DNA of 64,000 nt, taken from contig NZ_JACXAD010000004.1 in assembly GCF_014699115.1 (NCBI RefSeq), forward strand, positions 224,306 through 288,305, in the 5' to 3' direction. Made by a program: the position numbers and the translations under genes. Under the pieces are notes generated by a model, which was given only the letters and a program-made list of their open reading frames with translations, searched no databases and was not told the DNA's origin. This stretch comes from Hymenobacter montanus (GTDB taxonomy: Bacteria; Bacteroidota; Bacteroidia; Cytophagales; Hymenobacteraceae). Each line of letters starts with the position of its first letter. Within the stretch, counting starts at the first letter, position 1. Below, one piece after another: positions 33,995 through 42,601 of the stretch.

Positions 33995-34834
33995 ATGCAC
34001 CATATCAGCGTAGTTCAGCGGAAACGAAAGTCGCAGCGGCGCCAGCGGATAGCGCGCCGGGTGCTGCCCTTCCTGGCATCTTTATTTTTGGCCACGCCCA
34101 TAGCGGGCCCCGTTACCAAATCCGTGGCTGGTGGTTCGACTAGTGAGCTGGGCCTGCCCAATACCAGCGCTACACCTAAACTCTTGTTCGACCAAAAGCT
34201 GCGGACTACCTACAGTGCCCTCGGTGCCGAGCAGGAAGGCTTGCGCTTCGAAACGTTTGCCAAGGCCATGACGGGCTACCTCAACCTGCGCCAGGCGGGC
34301 AAGCTGGCGGAGGACAAGCAGGTGCTGACCGTGATTGACTTCGACCTGCCTTCAACTGAGAAGCGCTTGTGGGTGCTCGACCTGGCTAAGAACGAAATCC
34401 TGTTTCATACCCTGGTCGCCCACGGCCACAACTCCGGCGAAAACGCGGCCACCAACTTCTCCAACGCCAACGAGAGCAACATGAGCAGCCTGGGCTTCTA
34501 CGCCACCGGCAGCGAGTACCAGGGCAAGCACGGCCATTCCCTGCGCCTCGAGGGCCTGGATGAGGGCTTCAACACTAACGCCGCTGCCCGCTCCGTAGTA
34601 ATGCACGGCGCCGAGTACGTCAGCGAAGAGTTCATCAAGCAAAACGGCCGCCTGGGCCGCAGCCTGGGCTGTCCGGCGCTGCCCATGGACCTTAAGGATC
34701 AAATCATCGGCACGGTAAATGGCGGCACCTGCCTGTTCATAAACAAGTCCGGTACGGATTATTCGTCGAGGTTCCTGAACCAGGACGTGGCCATTGCGGC
34801 CTTGGCCCCGGCCGCGACTAAGCAGTCCTCGTAA
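33995..34834 (+). CDS. Murein L,D-transpeptidase catalytic domain protein (second copy)
   Basis: 279 residues, a paralogue of the preceding gene: LWVLDLAKNEILFHTLVAHG, MSSLGFYATGSEY, SVVMHGAEYVSE and the catalytic Cys226 in GRSLGCPALP. The first copy reads SRGCP where this one reads SLGCP. The N-terminus has a basic stretch then a hydrophobic segment (VLPFLASLFLATPIAGPV) without a lipobox Cys, so its location may differ. An ATG at 33995 is chosen over a TTG nine codons upstream. A hairpin terminator follows. Confidence 0.83.
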   Translation: MHHISVVQRKRKSQRRQRIARRVLPFLASLFLATPIAGPVTKSVAGGSTSELGLPNTSATPKLLFDQKLRTTYSALGAEQEGLRFETFAKAMTGYLNLRQAGKLAEDKQVLTVIDFDLPSTEKRLWVLDLAKNEILFHTLVAHGHNSGENAATNFSNANESNMSSLGFYATGSEYQGKHGHSLRLEGLDEGFNTNAAARSVVMHGAEYVSEEFIKQNGRLGRSLGCPALPMDLKDQIIGTVNGGTCLFINKSGTDYSSRFLNQDVAIAALAPAATKQSS

Positions 34835-34859
34835 GCAAAGCAAGATATTGTGTCCGTTG

Positions 34860-34906
34860 CGCGGCGCTTCAACAGGGTAATCCCTGGGAGGCGCCGCGAG
34901 CTTTTT
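34860..34906 (+). terminator. Terminator after the L,D-transpeptidase pair
   Basis: CGCGGCGCTT (34860-34869) pairs with AGGCGCCGCG (34889-34898), one G-U pair, followed by AGCTTTTT. It should end transcription of the paralogue pair. Confidence 0.7.
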
Positions 34907-35015
34907 ACGACCTTTGGGGCCAGGCGCAGGCGCGAGCACAAAGGCGCTCCTTGACCCCAGAATTTAATACCTTTCCGAACGGATAACTCCTTTCCCTACC
35001 TTGCCCCAGACATCT

Positions 35016-36860
35016 ATGGTTCTTTCTACACAGTGCATCGTTCGGTGGTTTAGCGTGGCGCTGGCGCTGGTGTCGCTGGCTTTTTCAGCCCCTGGCCAAA
35101 CCCGGTCGGTACCGCCCAAACGCGAGCTGCGCGCGGCTTGGATAGCGCACATCTTCAACCTGGACTGGCCCAGCAGCCGCAGCCGCACGCCGGCTCAGCA
35201 GCGCCAGGAATTCATTAGCCTACTCGACCGGCACCGCCAAAACGGCATCAATGCCGTGGTCGTCCAGATTCGGGCGTCCGCCGACGCCCTCTACCCCAGC
35301 ACCCTGGAGCCCTGGAGCGAGTGGCTGACCGGCACCCAGGGCCTGGCCCCCAACCCGCCCTACGACCCGCTGGCTTTCATGGTGCGCGAGACCCATCGCC
35401 GCGAAATGGAGTTTCACGCCTGGCTGAACCCCTACCGCGCCCTCAGCAGCGCCACGGCCAGCGTCGCCCCCAGCCACGTTACAGTGCAGCACCCTAACTG
35501 GGTGGTGCCCTACGGCAACCTGCGCGTGCTCGACCCCGGCCTGCCCGCCGTGCGCCAGTACCTGGTGCGCGTGGTGATGGACGTGGTGCGACGCTACGAC
35601 GTGGACGCTATCCATTTCGACGACTACTTTTATCCGGCCCCGCAAACCGGCCTCACCTTCAACGACGCTGCCTCCTTTGCCGCCGACCCACGTGGCTTCA
35701 CCGTGCTGGCCGACTGGCGGCGCAACAACGTGGACCTGTTCGTCAAGCTGGTGTCCGACAGTATCCGGGCCGCCAAGCCCTGGGTAAAGTTTGGCATTTC
35801 GCCACCCGGGGTGTGGCGCAATGGCACCAGCGTGGGCGGCACCGCCACCACGGCCTTTGCCTCGTACACCGACATTTTTGCCGATTCGCGGAAGTGGCTG
35901 CGCCGCGGCTGGGTCGACTACCTCGCCCCGCAGGTGTATTTTGCCATCGGCCAGACGGCCGCCAACTACTCCCTCATCGTGCCCTGGTGGAGCCAGCAGG
36001 TGAACCCCGACACCGTGCGCCACGTGTACGTGGGGCAGGGGGTGTACCGAGTCAGCACCACGGCCACCGAGCCCAGGTTCCGCCTGCCCACCCAACTGCC
36101 GAGTCAGATTCGTCTGCTCCGCCAGCAGCCCAACGTGGTGGGTAGCATCTTCTACAACACCACGCCTTTGCTGGCCAACCCGCTGGGTTTTGTGGACTCG
36201 CTGCGCAGCGACTTTTACCGCTACCCGGCCCTGGTGCCCACCATGCCCTGGAAAGACGCCGTGCCGCCGCTGGCCCCGCGCCAGGTTAGCCAAACCAACG
36301 ATGCCGGCCTCTCCGAAAGCCGCCTGAGCTGGCTGGCCCCGCTGCCCGCGGCTGATGGCGAGTCGGCGCGCTGGTACGCCGTGTATCGTTTTCCGGGCCG
36401 TACCGTGCCCGTCGGCCCCGCTGACCTAGCCAACCCGGCCAATCTGCTGGGGATTACCGATACCACCACCTACCGCATTGTCGGCCCGCCCGATTCTGCC
36501 CCTTACGTTTACGCCGTGACGGCCCTCGACCGGCTGCACAACGAAAGCCCCCCCGCCAACGTGGTCTTGCTGCTGGGGGCCACCGCGGGAGTCGGTATGC
36601 CGGCCCTCTTCGAGCCCGCCGCGCCCAACCCCTTCGCCACGGAAACCCGTTTGGCCTTCACCCTGCCCGCGGCCGGCCCGGCTACTATGCGTGTAGTCGA
36701 CTTGGCCGGCCGGGAGATAGCCGTTCTGACTTCGGGCGTGTGGGCGGCCGGCCGCCACGAGGTGGCCCTGCGCGCCGCCACTTGGCCCGCCGGGCTCTAC
36801 GTGGTGGTACTGGAAACCGCCAGCGGCGTGGCCCGGCAAAAAGTGCTGCTGTTACGGTAA
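35016..36860 (+). CDS. GHL10-type glycoside hydrolase with T9SS sorting domain
   Basis: 614 residues. A signal peptide (VALALVSLAFSAPGQ) is followed by the family 10-like hydrolase domain (DUF187): ELRAAWIAHIFNLDWPSSRS, VVVQIRASADALYP, EFHAWLNPYRAL, DVDAIHFDDYFYPAP and WVDYLAPQVYFAIG. Relatives such as E. coli DigH cut stripped peptidoglycan. A fibronectin-like part and a sorting domain (AAPNPFATETR near 535, VVDLAGREI, PAGLYVVVL) end the protein. The ATG at 35016 is preferred over an upstream TTG. Confidence 0.88.
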   Translation: MVLSTQCIVRWFSVALALVSLAFSAPGQTRSVPPKRELRAAWIAHIFNLDWPSSRSRTPAQQRQEFISLLDRHRQNGINAVVVQIRASADALYPSTLEPWSEWLTGTQGLAPNPPYDPLAFMVRETHRREMEFHAWLNPYRALSSATASVAPSHVTVQHPNWVVPYGNLRVLDPGLPAVRQYLVRVVMDVVRRYDVDAIHFDDYFYPAPQTGLTFNDAASFAADPRGFTVLADWRRNNVDLFVKLVSDSIRAAKPWVKFGISPPGVWRNGTSVGGTATTAFASYTDIFADSRKWLRRGWVDYLAPQVYFAIGQTAANYSLIVPWWSQQVNPDTVRHVYVGQGVYRVSTTATEPRFRLPTQLPSQIRLLRQQPNVVGSIFYNTTPLLANPLGFVDSLRSDFYRYPALVPTMPWKDAVPPLAPRQVSQTNDAGLSESRLSWLAPLPAADGESARWYAVYRFPGRTVPVGPADLANPANLLGITDTTTYRIVGPPDSAPYVYAVTALDRLHNESPPANVVLLLGATAGVGMPALFEPAAPNPFATETRLAFTLPAAGPATMRVVDLAGREIAVLTSGVWAAGRHEVALRAATWPAGLYVVVLETASGVARQKVLLLR

Positions 36861-36890
36861 AATACGAGCTATGCCTACCCTTTGGCGGCG

Positions 36891-37952
36891 CTACAGCTTC
36901 ACTCCAAACTTCGCCCCCACACCTTCCAGGTCCTGGACGACGGCTTCTAGTAGCGGAATGCCCGCCAGCAGCCGATGCGCCGCCATTTCCCGCTCGGGGT
37001 CGCCGGGAATGAGTACTTTTTCATCTGCCACCGCCCGCGCCCCGCGGAAGGTGGTAATCCAGTTGTCCATATGGGCCTTGAACTCGTCGGCGGGTCGGAA
37101 CGCATCGACGCGCATGGCCCCAAAAAAGTGGCCTAGCCCCTGGCCCACCGGGTTAGCCGAGGGCTGCAAAAAGGCCACGAACGGCGGCACCCACGGCCCG
37201 TAGTTGGCGCCCGAAAGCACGGCCGAAAAAATGTCGACTATGCTGCCCAGCGCGTAGCCCTTGTGCGAGCCGGTCGCCCCGCCCAACGGCAGTAAGGCCC
37301 CGCCGTTTTTCACGGCGCTGGCGTCAGTACTGGGCTGGCCGTCGGCAGTTTGGGCCCAGCCTTCGGGCAGGGGCAGGTTTTTGCGTTGGGCGATTTCCAG
37401 CTTGCCGTTGGCGGCGGTGGTAGTGGCCATGTCAGCCACGAAGTCGGGCTGCTCGCCGGCGGGCACGGCCACGGCAATGGGGTTGGTGCCCAGCAGGCGG
37501 TCCAGCGAATGGGTGGGGGCAACCAGGGGCGAAGCGTTGGTCATGGCTACGCCTATCATGTCGTGGGCCAGCGCCAGCATGGCGTGGTAGCCGGCGATGC
37601 CGAAGTGGTTGGAGTTCTTTACCGAAACCCAGCCGGTGCCCACCTGTTGGGCTTTTTCGATGGCCACGCGCATGGCCTTGGGGCCAACCACGAGGCCGAG
37701 GCCGCCGTCGCCGTCGACCACCGCCGTGCTGGGCGTTTCATAGGTTACCCCCACGCGGGGCGTGGCGTTGATGCGGCCCGCCTCCCAAAGGCGCACGTAG
37801 CCCACGAGGCGGGCCACGCCGTGCGAATCAACGCCCCGCAAATCGGCCGAAAGCAGGGTTTCAGTGGCCAGGGTAGCGTCGGCTTCGGGGCAGCCAATGC
37901 TGCGAAAAACCGCTTCGGTGAAGGTAAAAAGCTGGGTGTAGGAGAAGGTCAT
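36891..37952 (-). CDS. Malate/lactate/ureidoglycolate dehydrogenase family (Ldh2-type) oxidoreductase
   Basis: 353 residues of the NAD(P)-dependent Ldh2/YlbC family, which reduces or oxidises 2-oxoacids with a fold different from classic LDH. Marks: LLSADLRGVDSHGVARL, VSVKNSNHFGIAGYHAM, MTNASPLVAPTHSLDRLLGT, DMATTTAANGKLE and GYALGSIVDIFSAVLSGA. The true substrate (malate, lactate, ureidoglycolate) is unknown. It is convergent with the GHL10 gene, leaving 30 bases between stops. Confidence 0.9.
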   Translation of the reverse strand: MTFSYTQLFTFTEAVFRSIGCPEADATLATETLLSADLRGVDSHGVARLVGYVRLWEAGRINATPRVGVTYETPSTAVVDGDGGLGLVVGPKAMRVAIEKAQQVGTGWVSVKNSNHFGIAGYHAMLALAHDMIGVAMTNASPLVAPTHSLDRLLGTNPIAVAVPAGEQPDFVADMATTTAANGKLEIAQRKNLPLPEGWAQTADGQPSTDASAVKNGGALLPLGGATGSHKGYALGSIVDIFSAVLSGANYGPWVPPFVAFLQPSANPVGQGLGHFFGAMRVDAFRPADEFKAHMDNWITTFRGARAVADEKVLIPGDPEREMAAHRLLAGIPLLEAVVQDLEGVGAKFGVKL

Positions 37953-38065
37953 AAACGAGGCTCCGTGGCGGATGGCACCAGTCTGGGGCTGGCGCGTCGG
38001 TAAATGGAAAGGCCGGGCTGCTAACTGTTATTGTGGCGGCGCGGACGATGTTCTAAGTAGTCCTG

Positions 38066-38073
38066 CAAAAGTA
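38066..38073 (-). promoter_or_regulatory. Possible -7 box of the Ldh2-type gene
   Basis: Minus-strand TACTTTTG fits TAnnTTTG, 114 bases upstream of the ATG at 37952. The leader would be long for Bacteroidota; tentative. Confidence 0.35.
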
Positions 38074-38103
38074 ACCGGCTGGCAAAGGCCGTCATACAGC
38101 GCG

Positions 38104-38210
38104 CACCGAACCGAAGGTCGGCGGAGCCAAGCAGCTTGCGTAAAGAGTAACTCAATTGTTCAACGAGGTAAGCAAAATGCTTTGGCAAGCTCAGCATGAC
38201 TGTTTGAGTG
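38104..38210. repeat. Dispersed intergenic repeat fragment
   Basis: CACCGAACCGAAGGTCGGCG with GAGCCAAGCAGCTTGCG (38104-38140) is an inverted near-copy of 23552-23586. It is followed by GAGTAACTCAATTGTTCAAC and ATGCTTTGGCAAGCTCAGCA, a type of palindromic intergenic repeat common in this group. The gap 37953-38373 otherwise holds no gene. Confidence 0.5.
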
Positions 38211-38373
38211 GGACCAGTGCTTCAACAATCAGGTAGTGGCGAAGGCTGGGGATTTGTTGCTTGTCCTGCCCGGAACTAATGCCGAATAAATAATTAAAAG
38301 TGCAAGTCAACAACTGAACGTTGAGCAGAATGCCTTTAAAGCCAGCGGGGATATAGTATTGAATATCAAATCA

Positions 38374-39162
38374 TTAATCTTTATTCTGCTCGTTTTTACT
38401 GATACACTTGTTGGTAGAAGTTATTTTCAGTATCTCCTCCCATCTTGCAATTAACAAGTCTGTATAAATTTCCTTATCGAGTCCATAAGAGCCAAGTGAA
38501 AATCCATCGTTCCATTCAATAAGAGTTGTTTGCCCACTATCGAGAACTCCAAAGTCCATTCCATAGGCGGCTGTCTTTCCTGGAGAGTTTTCAAAATCAT
38601 TAATAGCTTTCTGTACGATAGTCAGATCTAATTTTAAGGTCTCATCTCCTGCGTATAGTTTTACTCCGACAATCTCGGAATTATTTACAAATACTCTGTA
38701 CTCTGAAAGCCAATTGACTACTGTAGAACAGTATAAATCTGTCTCCTTTGAAAAGCTTTCCAATTGAAATAAATCATAATCTGAATTAATAATAAACCCG
38801 GTAAATATTTTTGCCTTGGATTTTGGTTTTACAAATAAGCTAGGAACTTCTTTAAAGCTGGTTTGAGAAAGTAGTTTTCGAATTGTTGTTTCCCAAATTT
38901 GTCGCCCTAAATATTTTTCTAAACTTTTGGGATATGAGTCATTAATAAAATGAAACCCGATTCTTTTTAAAACCGTTGCAATAGTAGGATTGTCTCCGAC
39001 AACGAAAGTTTCGTTGTCAATTATTAGTTGATTTCTTGAAAGCTTTTTATTTGTAAATAATTCATATTGAATTCCTCTTGCCTTCAAGACTTCAATCACC
39101 TCTTTATGTTCCGGTTCCAGTTTGTTGTTGCCGTATTCGTGTATGTAAGCTCTTTTAATCAT
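38374..39162 (-). CDS. ATP-grasp protein (R2K-clade-like)
   Basis: 262 residues. The C-terminal half has an ATP-grasp pattern: LFVKPKSKAKIFTGF (binding Lys), WLSEYRVFVNNSEIVG, and the Mg-binding end AAYGMDFGVLDSG with TLIEWNDGFSLGSYG. This matches the R2K clade, which has been linked by comparative genomics to peptide modification and conflict systems; the catalysed reaction is unknown. The gene is strongly AT-rich against GC-rich neighbours, pointing to recent transfer, and it stands alone between two repeat-bearing gaps. Confidence 0.6.
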   Translation of the reverse strand: MIKRAYIHEYGNNKLEPEHKEVIEVLKARGIQYELFTNKKLSRNQLIIDNETFVVGDNPTIATVLKRIGFHFINDSYPKSLEKYLGRQIWETTIRKLLSQTSFKEVPSLFVKPKSKAKIFTGFIINSDYDLFQLESFSKETDLYCSTVVNWLSEYRVFVNNSEIVGVKLYAGDETLKLDLTIVQKAINDFENSPGKTAAYGMDFGVLDSGQTTLIEWNDGFSLGSYGLDKEIYTDLLIARWEEILKITSTNKCISKNEQNKD

Positions 39163-39199
39163 TAGGATGTCATAATTTCTGTCGCCATAAAAATTGGCA

Positions 39200-40150
39200 C
39201 TACAAACGTAGTGCTTCGGCCAGCAGACCTTCTTTCAGGGCGTAAGCCGAGGTTTGAATCCGGGTAATGTTGGTTACTCCCAGTACAAAATCAATCAGTA
39301 CGGCGGCCACCACCAGCATATCGGCGCGCATGGGCAAGATGCCCGGCAGGGCCACGCGCTGCTCGTGGTTGCTGCTCAGCAGGTGCCGGTAGCTGGCCTG
39401 GAAGCTGGACAAGGCCAGCTCGGTGTAAGGCGGGAGCTCCGCTTCGGGGCGCAGCCGGCCCAGCTGCATGTCCGCCAGGCTGTCGAAGCTGCCCGAGGCT
39501 CCCACCAGGCCCACGGGTTTGTAGTACTCCGTGGCCGCCATGAGCGGCCCCAGTACCCGGGCCAGGTACTCCTGCTCGGCCGCTACGGCCGCGGCGGGAA
39601 AGATGCCCGACGGGTCCGGAAAAAACTGGTCGAGCAGGCGTTGGGCCCCGATTTCGAAGCTTTGCTTCCAGAAGATGGTGGCTTGGTCGGCGATGATAAA
39701 TTCCACCGAACCGCCGCCGATGTCCATGATCAGGTGGGGCTCGGTGCCCAGGGCTACGGCCTGGCGCACGCCGATGCAAATCAGCTCTGCCTCGCGCTCG
39801 CCGGGAATCACCTCGACGCGAATGCCCGTTTGCTCGAAGATGTCGCGTACCAGCTCGGGGCCGTTGCGGGTTACGCGGATGGCGCTGGTGGCCGTGGCCC
39901 GAATTTCCGTTACTTGGTGCAGCTCCGTCTCCTCCTTGAAGCCGGTCAGGGTGTGCAGGGCGCGGGTATATGCGTCGGGCGCAATAATGCCTTGGCTGAT
40001 GCCGCCCTCGCCGAGCCGGACACCGACTTTGGTGCGCAGCAGTACCGTGGGCTTAGCCCCGGCCATGGTCGGCAGTTCTACGATGAGCAGGTGAAACGTA
40101 TTGGTGCCCAGGTCGATGAGCGCAATTCGGCGGCGGTAGAGTTGAGTCAT
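39200..40150 (-). CDS. Ppx/GppA-family phosphatase (exopolyphosphatase-like)
   Basis: 316 residues of the ASKHA fold. Phosphate 1 motif IALIDLGTNTFHLLIVE, RATATSAIRVTRNG, VIPGEREAELICIGV and phosphate 2 motif LIMDIGGGSVEFIIAD are all present. The length fits the short, two-domain form lacking the C-terminal HD domain. It would release phosphate from polyphosphate or hydrolyse pppGpp. The GNAT gene upstream on the same strand overlaps its start by four bases (ATGA), so the two are co-translated. Confidence 0.92.
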   Translation of the reverse strand: MTQLYRRRIALIDLGTNTFHLLIVELPTMAGAKPTVLLRTKVGVRLGEGGISQGIIAPDAYTRALHTLTGFKEETELHQVTEIRATATSAIRVTRNGPELVRDIFEQTGIRVEVIPGEREAELICIGVRQAVALGTEPHLIMDIGGGSVEFIIADQATIFWKQSFEIGAQRLLDQFFPDPSGIFPAAAVAAEQEYLARVLGPLMAATEYYKPVGLVGASGSFDSLADMQLGRLRPEAELPPYTELALSSFQASYRHLLSSNHEQRVALPGILPMRADMLVVAAVLIDFVLGVTNITRIQTSAYALKEGLLAEALRL

Positions 40151-40707
40151 GAAGGTAAGTAGTTCGGGGTGGTATCAAGCGCCTTATGCATTCGAATCAG
40201 GGGTAATTGTTCGCCGTCGGGAAAGGTATGGGTAAAATGCGTGCTGGCTTCGTATCCCAGGGCGCGGTATAATGGCTCGCCGGGCAAGGTAGCCGCCAAT
40301 TCCAGCCGCCGAAATCCGGCCCGGTGCGCCGCTGCTTCGCAGACCTCCAGGATGGCGCGCCCGATGCCCCGCCGGGTCCACTGGGGATGAACAAAAAAGG
40401 CGCGAATGCGGCCGGGTTCGTGCCGAGGATCGAGCCGCGGGTCTGCCACTGATTTGCTTTGGTCGCCTCCGTACAGGGTATTCCGCTGGCTCCACCCCCC
40501 GCAACCTGCCAGCTGGCCGTCGGCTTCGGCGACGTAGTAAGTGCCGTCTTCGATTAGCTGCGTGTCGATGCCAAATACGTATTTCAGCGAACTCTCAATT
40601 TGCCGGGAGCTGTAGTAGCCTGTGCTCAACTGGCGAACGGCCTGTTCGATGAGCTGATTCAGCGCCGGGACGTCGCTTAGCGTAGCGGTACGGGTGGTAA
40701 CAAGCAT
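40147..40707 (-). CDS. GNAT-family N-acetyltransferase
   Basis: 186 residues from the ATG at 40707 (MLVTTRTATLSDVPALNQLI); a start at 40752 would add an unconserved basic leader. The acetyl-CoA motif A is seen in IRAFFVHPQWTRRGIGRAIL with the Arg/Gln-x-x-Gly-x-Gly/Ala pattern, followed by LELAATLPGEPLYRALGYEA. Substrate unknown. Coupled to the Ppx/GppA gene by a four-base overlap. Confidence 0.88.
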   Translation of the reverse strand: MLVTTRTATLSDVPALNQLIEQAVRQLSTGYYSSRQIESSLKYVFGIDTQLIEDGTYYVAEADGQLAGCGGWSQRNTLYGGDQSKSVADPRLDPRHEPGRIRAFFVHPQWTRRGIGRAILEVCEAAAHRAGFRRLELAATLPGEPLYRALGYEASTHFTHTFPDGEQLPLIRMHKALDTTPNYLPS

Positions 40708-40779
40708 GGTCAGGCATGATATCGGGGGCCGGAACGATAGTTTTCGGGGCAAGGCTTCGGCTGCTTGCCGCGAGAGAGC

Positions 40780-41664
40780 TTAGGTGGCAAACCGGCAGAA
40801 CGTACCCAGCGGCAGCCGGCGCTGCCCCGCGTCGTGTAAATAAATCTCGCCCAGCTCGCGTACCGCCTTCGGCCCCGGAAAAATAGCCATTGTCAGGTTA
40901 TCCAGAATCAAAGCCGAGAAGCCCAGCGAGTACAGGTTCACGACGAAGAAATGGTCGGCGGGGTCGAGCAGCTGCTGGCTGAGCTTGAGCAACTCGTTGA
41001 GCTCATCTTCCAACTGCCACTTCTCGCCGTTGGGGCCCCGGCCATAGGCGGGCGGGTCGAGGATGAGCCCTTGGTATTTGCTGCCGCGCTTCACTTCGCG
41101 GCGTACGTACTTCATGGCGTCTTCCACCAGCCAGCGCACGCCGTCGAGCTGGCTGGCCTCCATGTTGTCGCGGGCCCAGAAGTTGACTTGTTTCACCGAG
41201 TCGAGGTGGGTAACGTCGGCGCCGGCCGCGCGGGCAGCCAGGGTCGCGGCGCCGGTGTAGGCAAACAGGTTCAGCACCCGCGGCTGCGGGGCGCGGCGCC
41301 GGCGGGTCTGGGTGTAAATGAACTGCCAGTTGGGGTCCTGCTCCGGAAAAAGCCCCACGTGCTTGAACGACGACAAGCCCAGCCGAAACTTGAGGCGCAA
41401 GCCGCCCGGCCGCTCGTAGGCAATAAGCCACTGCTCGGGCATGGCCGGCTTGAGGCGCCACTGGCCTTTCTCGGTGGAGCCAGGGGCGCGGGCGAAGGCC
41501 GCATCCGCCTGTTCCCATTCTTTGAGCGGCAGGTGCGGGTCCCAGATGGCCTGCGGCTCGGGCCGGGCCAGCACGTACTGGCCGAAACGCTCCAGCTTCT
41601 GGAAATTGCCGCAGTCGATGAGCTCGTAATCGGGCCAGGGCGAGGTGGTGAGGAAATCGTACAT
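40780..41664 (-). CDS. Class I SAM-dependent methyltransferase (rRNA methyltransferase-like)
   Basis: 294 residues. The SAM motif I is VLNLFAYTGAATLAARAAGA with LDSVKQ as acidic end; the catalytic-type motif is GLILDPPAYGRG. This DPPAYG form is found in 23S rRNA cytosine methyltransferases of the RlmI/RlmK kind, without their N-terminal PUA domain. The ATG at 41664 starts MYDFLTTSPWPDYELIDCG; a -7 box lies 11 bases upstream of it. Confidence 0.85.
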   Translation of the reverse strand: MYDFLTTSPWPDYELIDCGNFQKLERFGQYVLARPEPQAIWDPHLPLKEWEQADAAFARAPGSTEKGQWRLKPAMPEQWLIAYERPGGLRLKFRLGLSSFKHVGLFPEQDPNWQFIYTQTRRRRAPQPRVLNLFAYTGAATLAARAAGADVTHLDSVKQVNFWARDNMEASQLDGVRWLVEDAMKYVRREVKRGSKYQGLILDPPAYGRGPNGEKWQLEDELNELLKLSQQLLDPADHFFVVNLYSLGFSALILDNLTMAIFPGPKAVRELGEIYLHDAGQRRLPLGTFCRFAT

Positions 41665-41674
41665 AAGCAGGGCG

Positions 41675-41682
41675 CAAAGGTA
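41675..41682 (-). promoter_or_regulatory. Bacteroidota -7 box of the methyltransferase gene
   Basis: Minus-strand TACCTTTG is an exact TAnnTTTG match, 11 bases before the ATG, so the transcript has a very short leader. It also excludes the longer start at 41709, which would lie upstream of it. Confidence 0.6.
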
Positions 41683-41696
41683 GGGAAGCGTTAGAG

Positions 41697-41829
41697 CTAA
41701 CCTCACCACCCCCCGACCCCCGTTCGCTCACCGCCGCGAAGCCGCAGGAGAGGGGGAGCCAGGTGTATTAATGGGTAAACGGCTATCGTATAAACACCCG
41801 ACGGCTCCCCAGGGGAGGGGAGCCAGACG
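41697..41829. repeat. CTCCCC-type repeat, second locus
   Basis: CTAACCTCACCACCCCCCGA at the left, GGAGAGGGGGAGCCAGG in the middle and CGGCTCCCCAGGGGAGGGGA followed by GCCAGACG at the right repeat the units found at 24607-24772 (GAGGGGAGCCAGACG is identical). The element occupies most of the gap before the DinB gene and resembles a degraded double hairpin. Confidence 0.65.
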
Positions 41830-41937
41830 TGCCTGGTTGGGGAAATGGGTGTAATTTGGCCGTGGCGGCAGACTTAGAGCATCGGAGGCTCAGGCCTCAG
41901 TAGTTTCTGGATTACATCACCTTTCCCGTCGGTTGCC

Positions 41938-42426
41938 ATGTCCGAACTCCCGCGCTTACTCGACCAACTTCGTCAGGCCTTCGATGGAGAGCCGTGGTCG
42001 GGGCCGGCGCTGCTCACCACCCTGGCGGGGCTGCCCGCCGGGGCTACGGTCCAGCGGCCCATTGCGGGGGCGCACAGTATTTGGGAAATCACGCAGCACC
42101 TCACTGTCTGGACCCGCGTGGTACGGCAGCGCCTAAGCGAAAATGAACTGGTGCAACTCCGCGCCGCCGAAGATTGGCCGGCGCCGCCCGCGTTGCCCAC
42201 CGAGGCCGGGTGGCGGGGCGTGCTGAGCGCTTTACGCACGGCCCACGAACAGCTCCTGGCTACGGCGGCGACCATTCCCGAGCGTAGCCTCGACCACCGC
42301 ATCGGCAGTACTTTTGACCAGGTCCAGGGCTTTACCGTCTACGCAACCTTGCACGGTGTCGCGCAACATTATCTCTACCACGCCGGGCAGATTATAATGC
42401 TGCGCAAGGCCCTGGGCGCTACCTAG
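41938..42426 (+). CDS. DinB-family four-helix protein
   Basis: 162 residues. The DinB/YfiT four-helix bundle typically carries three metal-binding His; here they appear as His near AHSIWEITQHLTVWTRVV and the HxxxH of GVAQHYLYHAGQIIML. Members are metal-dependent thiol transferases or of unknown role. The ATG at 41938 gives a full-length domain (LLDQLRQAFDGEPWSGPALL). An AT-rich repeat lies between it and dapF. Confidence 0.82.
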   Translation: MSELPRLLDQLRQAFDGEPWSGPALLTTLAGLPAGATVQRPIAGAHSIWEITQHLTVWTRVVRQRLSENELVQLRAAEDWPAPPALPTEAGWRGVLSALRTAHEQLLATAATIPERSLDHRIGSTFDQVQGFTVYATLHGVAQHYLYHAGQIIMLRKALGAT

Positions 42427-42456
42427 AGCGGATTTCAGGTCAGTGTACCGTTTTTT

Positions 42457-42521
42457 AGGAATTAAAAATTAAAAATGAAGAATTAAAAATTTGACCAACT
42501 GATTTTTAATTTTTAATTCCT
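42457..42521 (+). repeat. AT-rich palindromic repeat, copy 2
   Basis: AGGAATTAAAAATTAAAAAT (42457-42476) is perfectly inverted at 42502-42521, with GAAGAATTAAAAATTTGACC in the centre. It is flanked by CTAGAGCGGATTTC on the left and GCGAAAACCGCTATA on the right, which look like outer inverted ends (TAGAGCGGTTTTC type). Same family as 5028-5123 and 61208-61284. Confidence 0.85.
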
Positions 42522-42601
42522 TTCTCCGATGCGAAAACCGCTATAAACCACCGAAAGCAGCCGACTGGCTGCGGCCTGAACCAGGCATTTATCTGCTGAG
42601 C

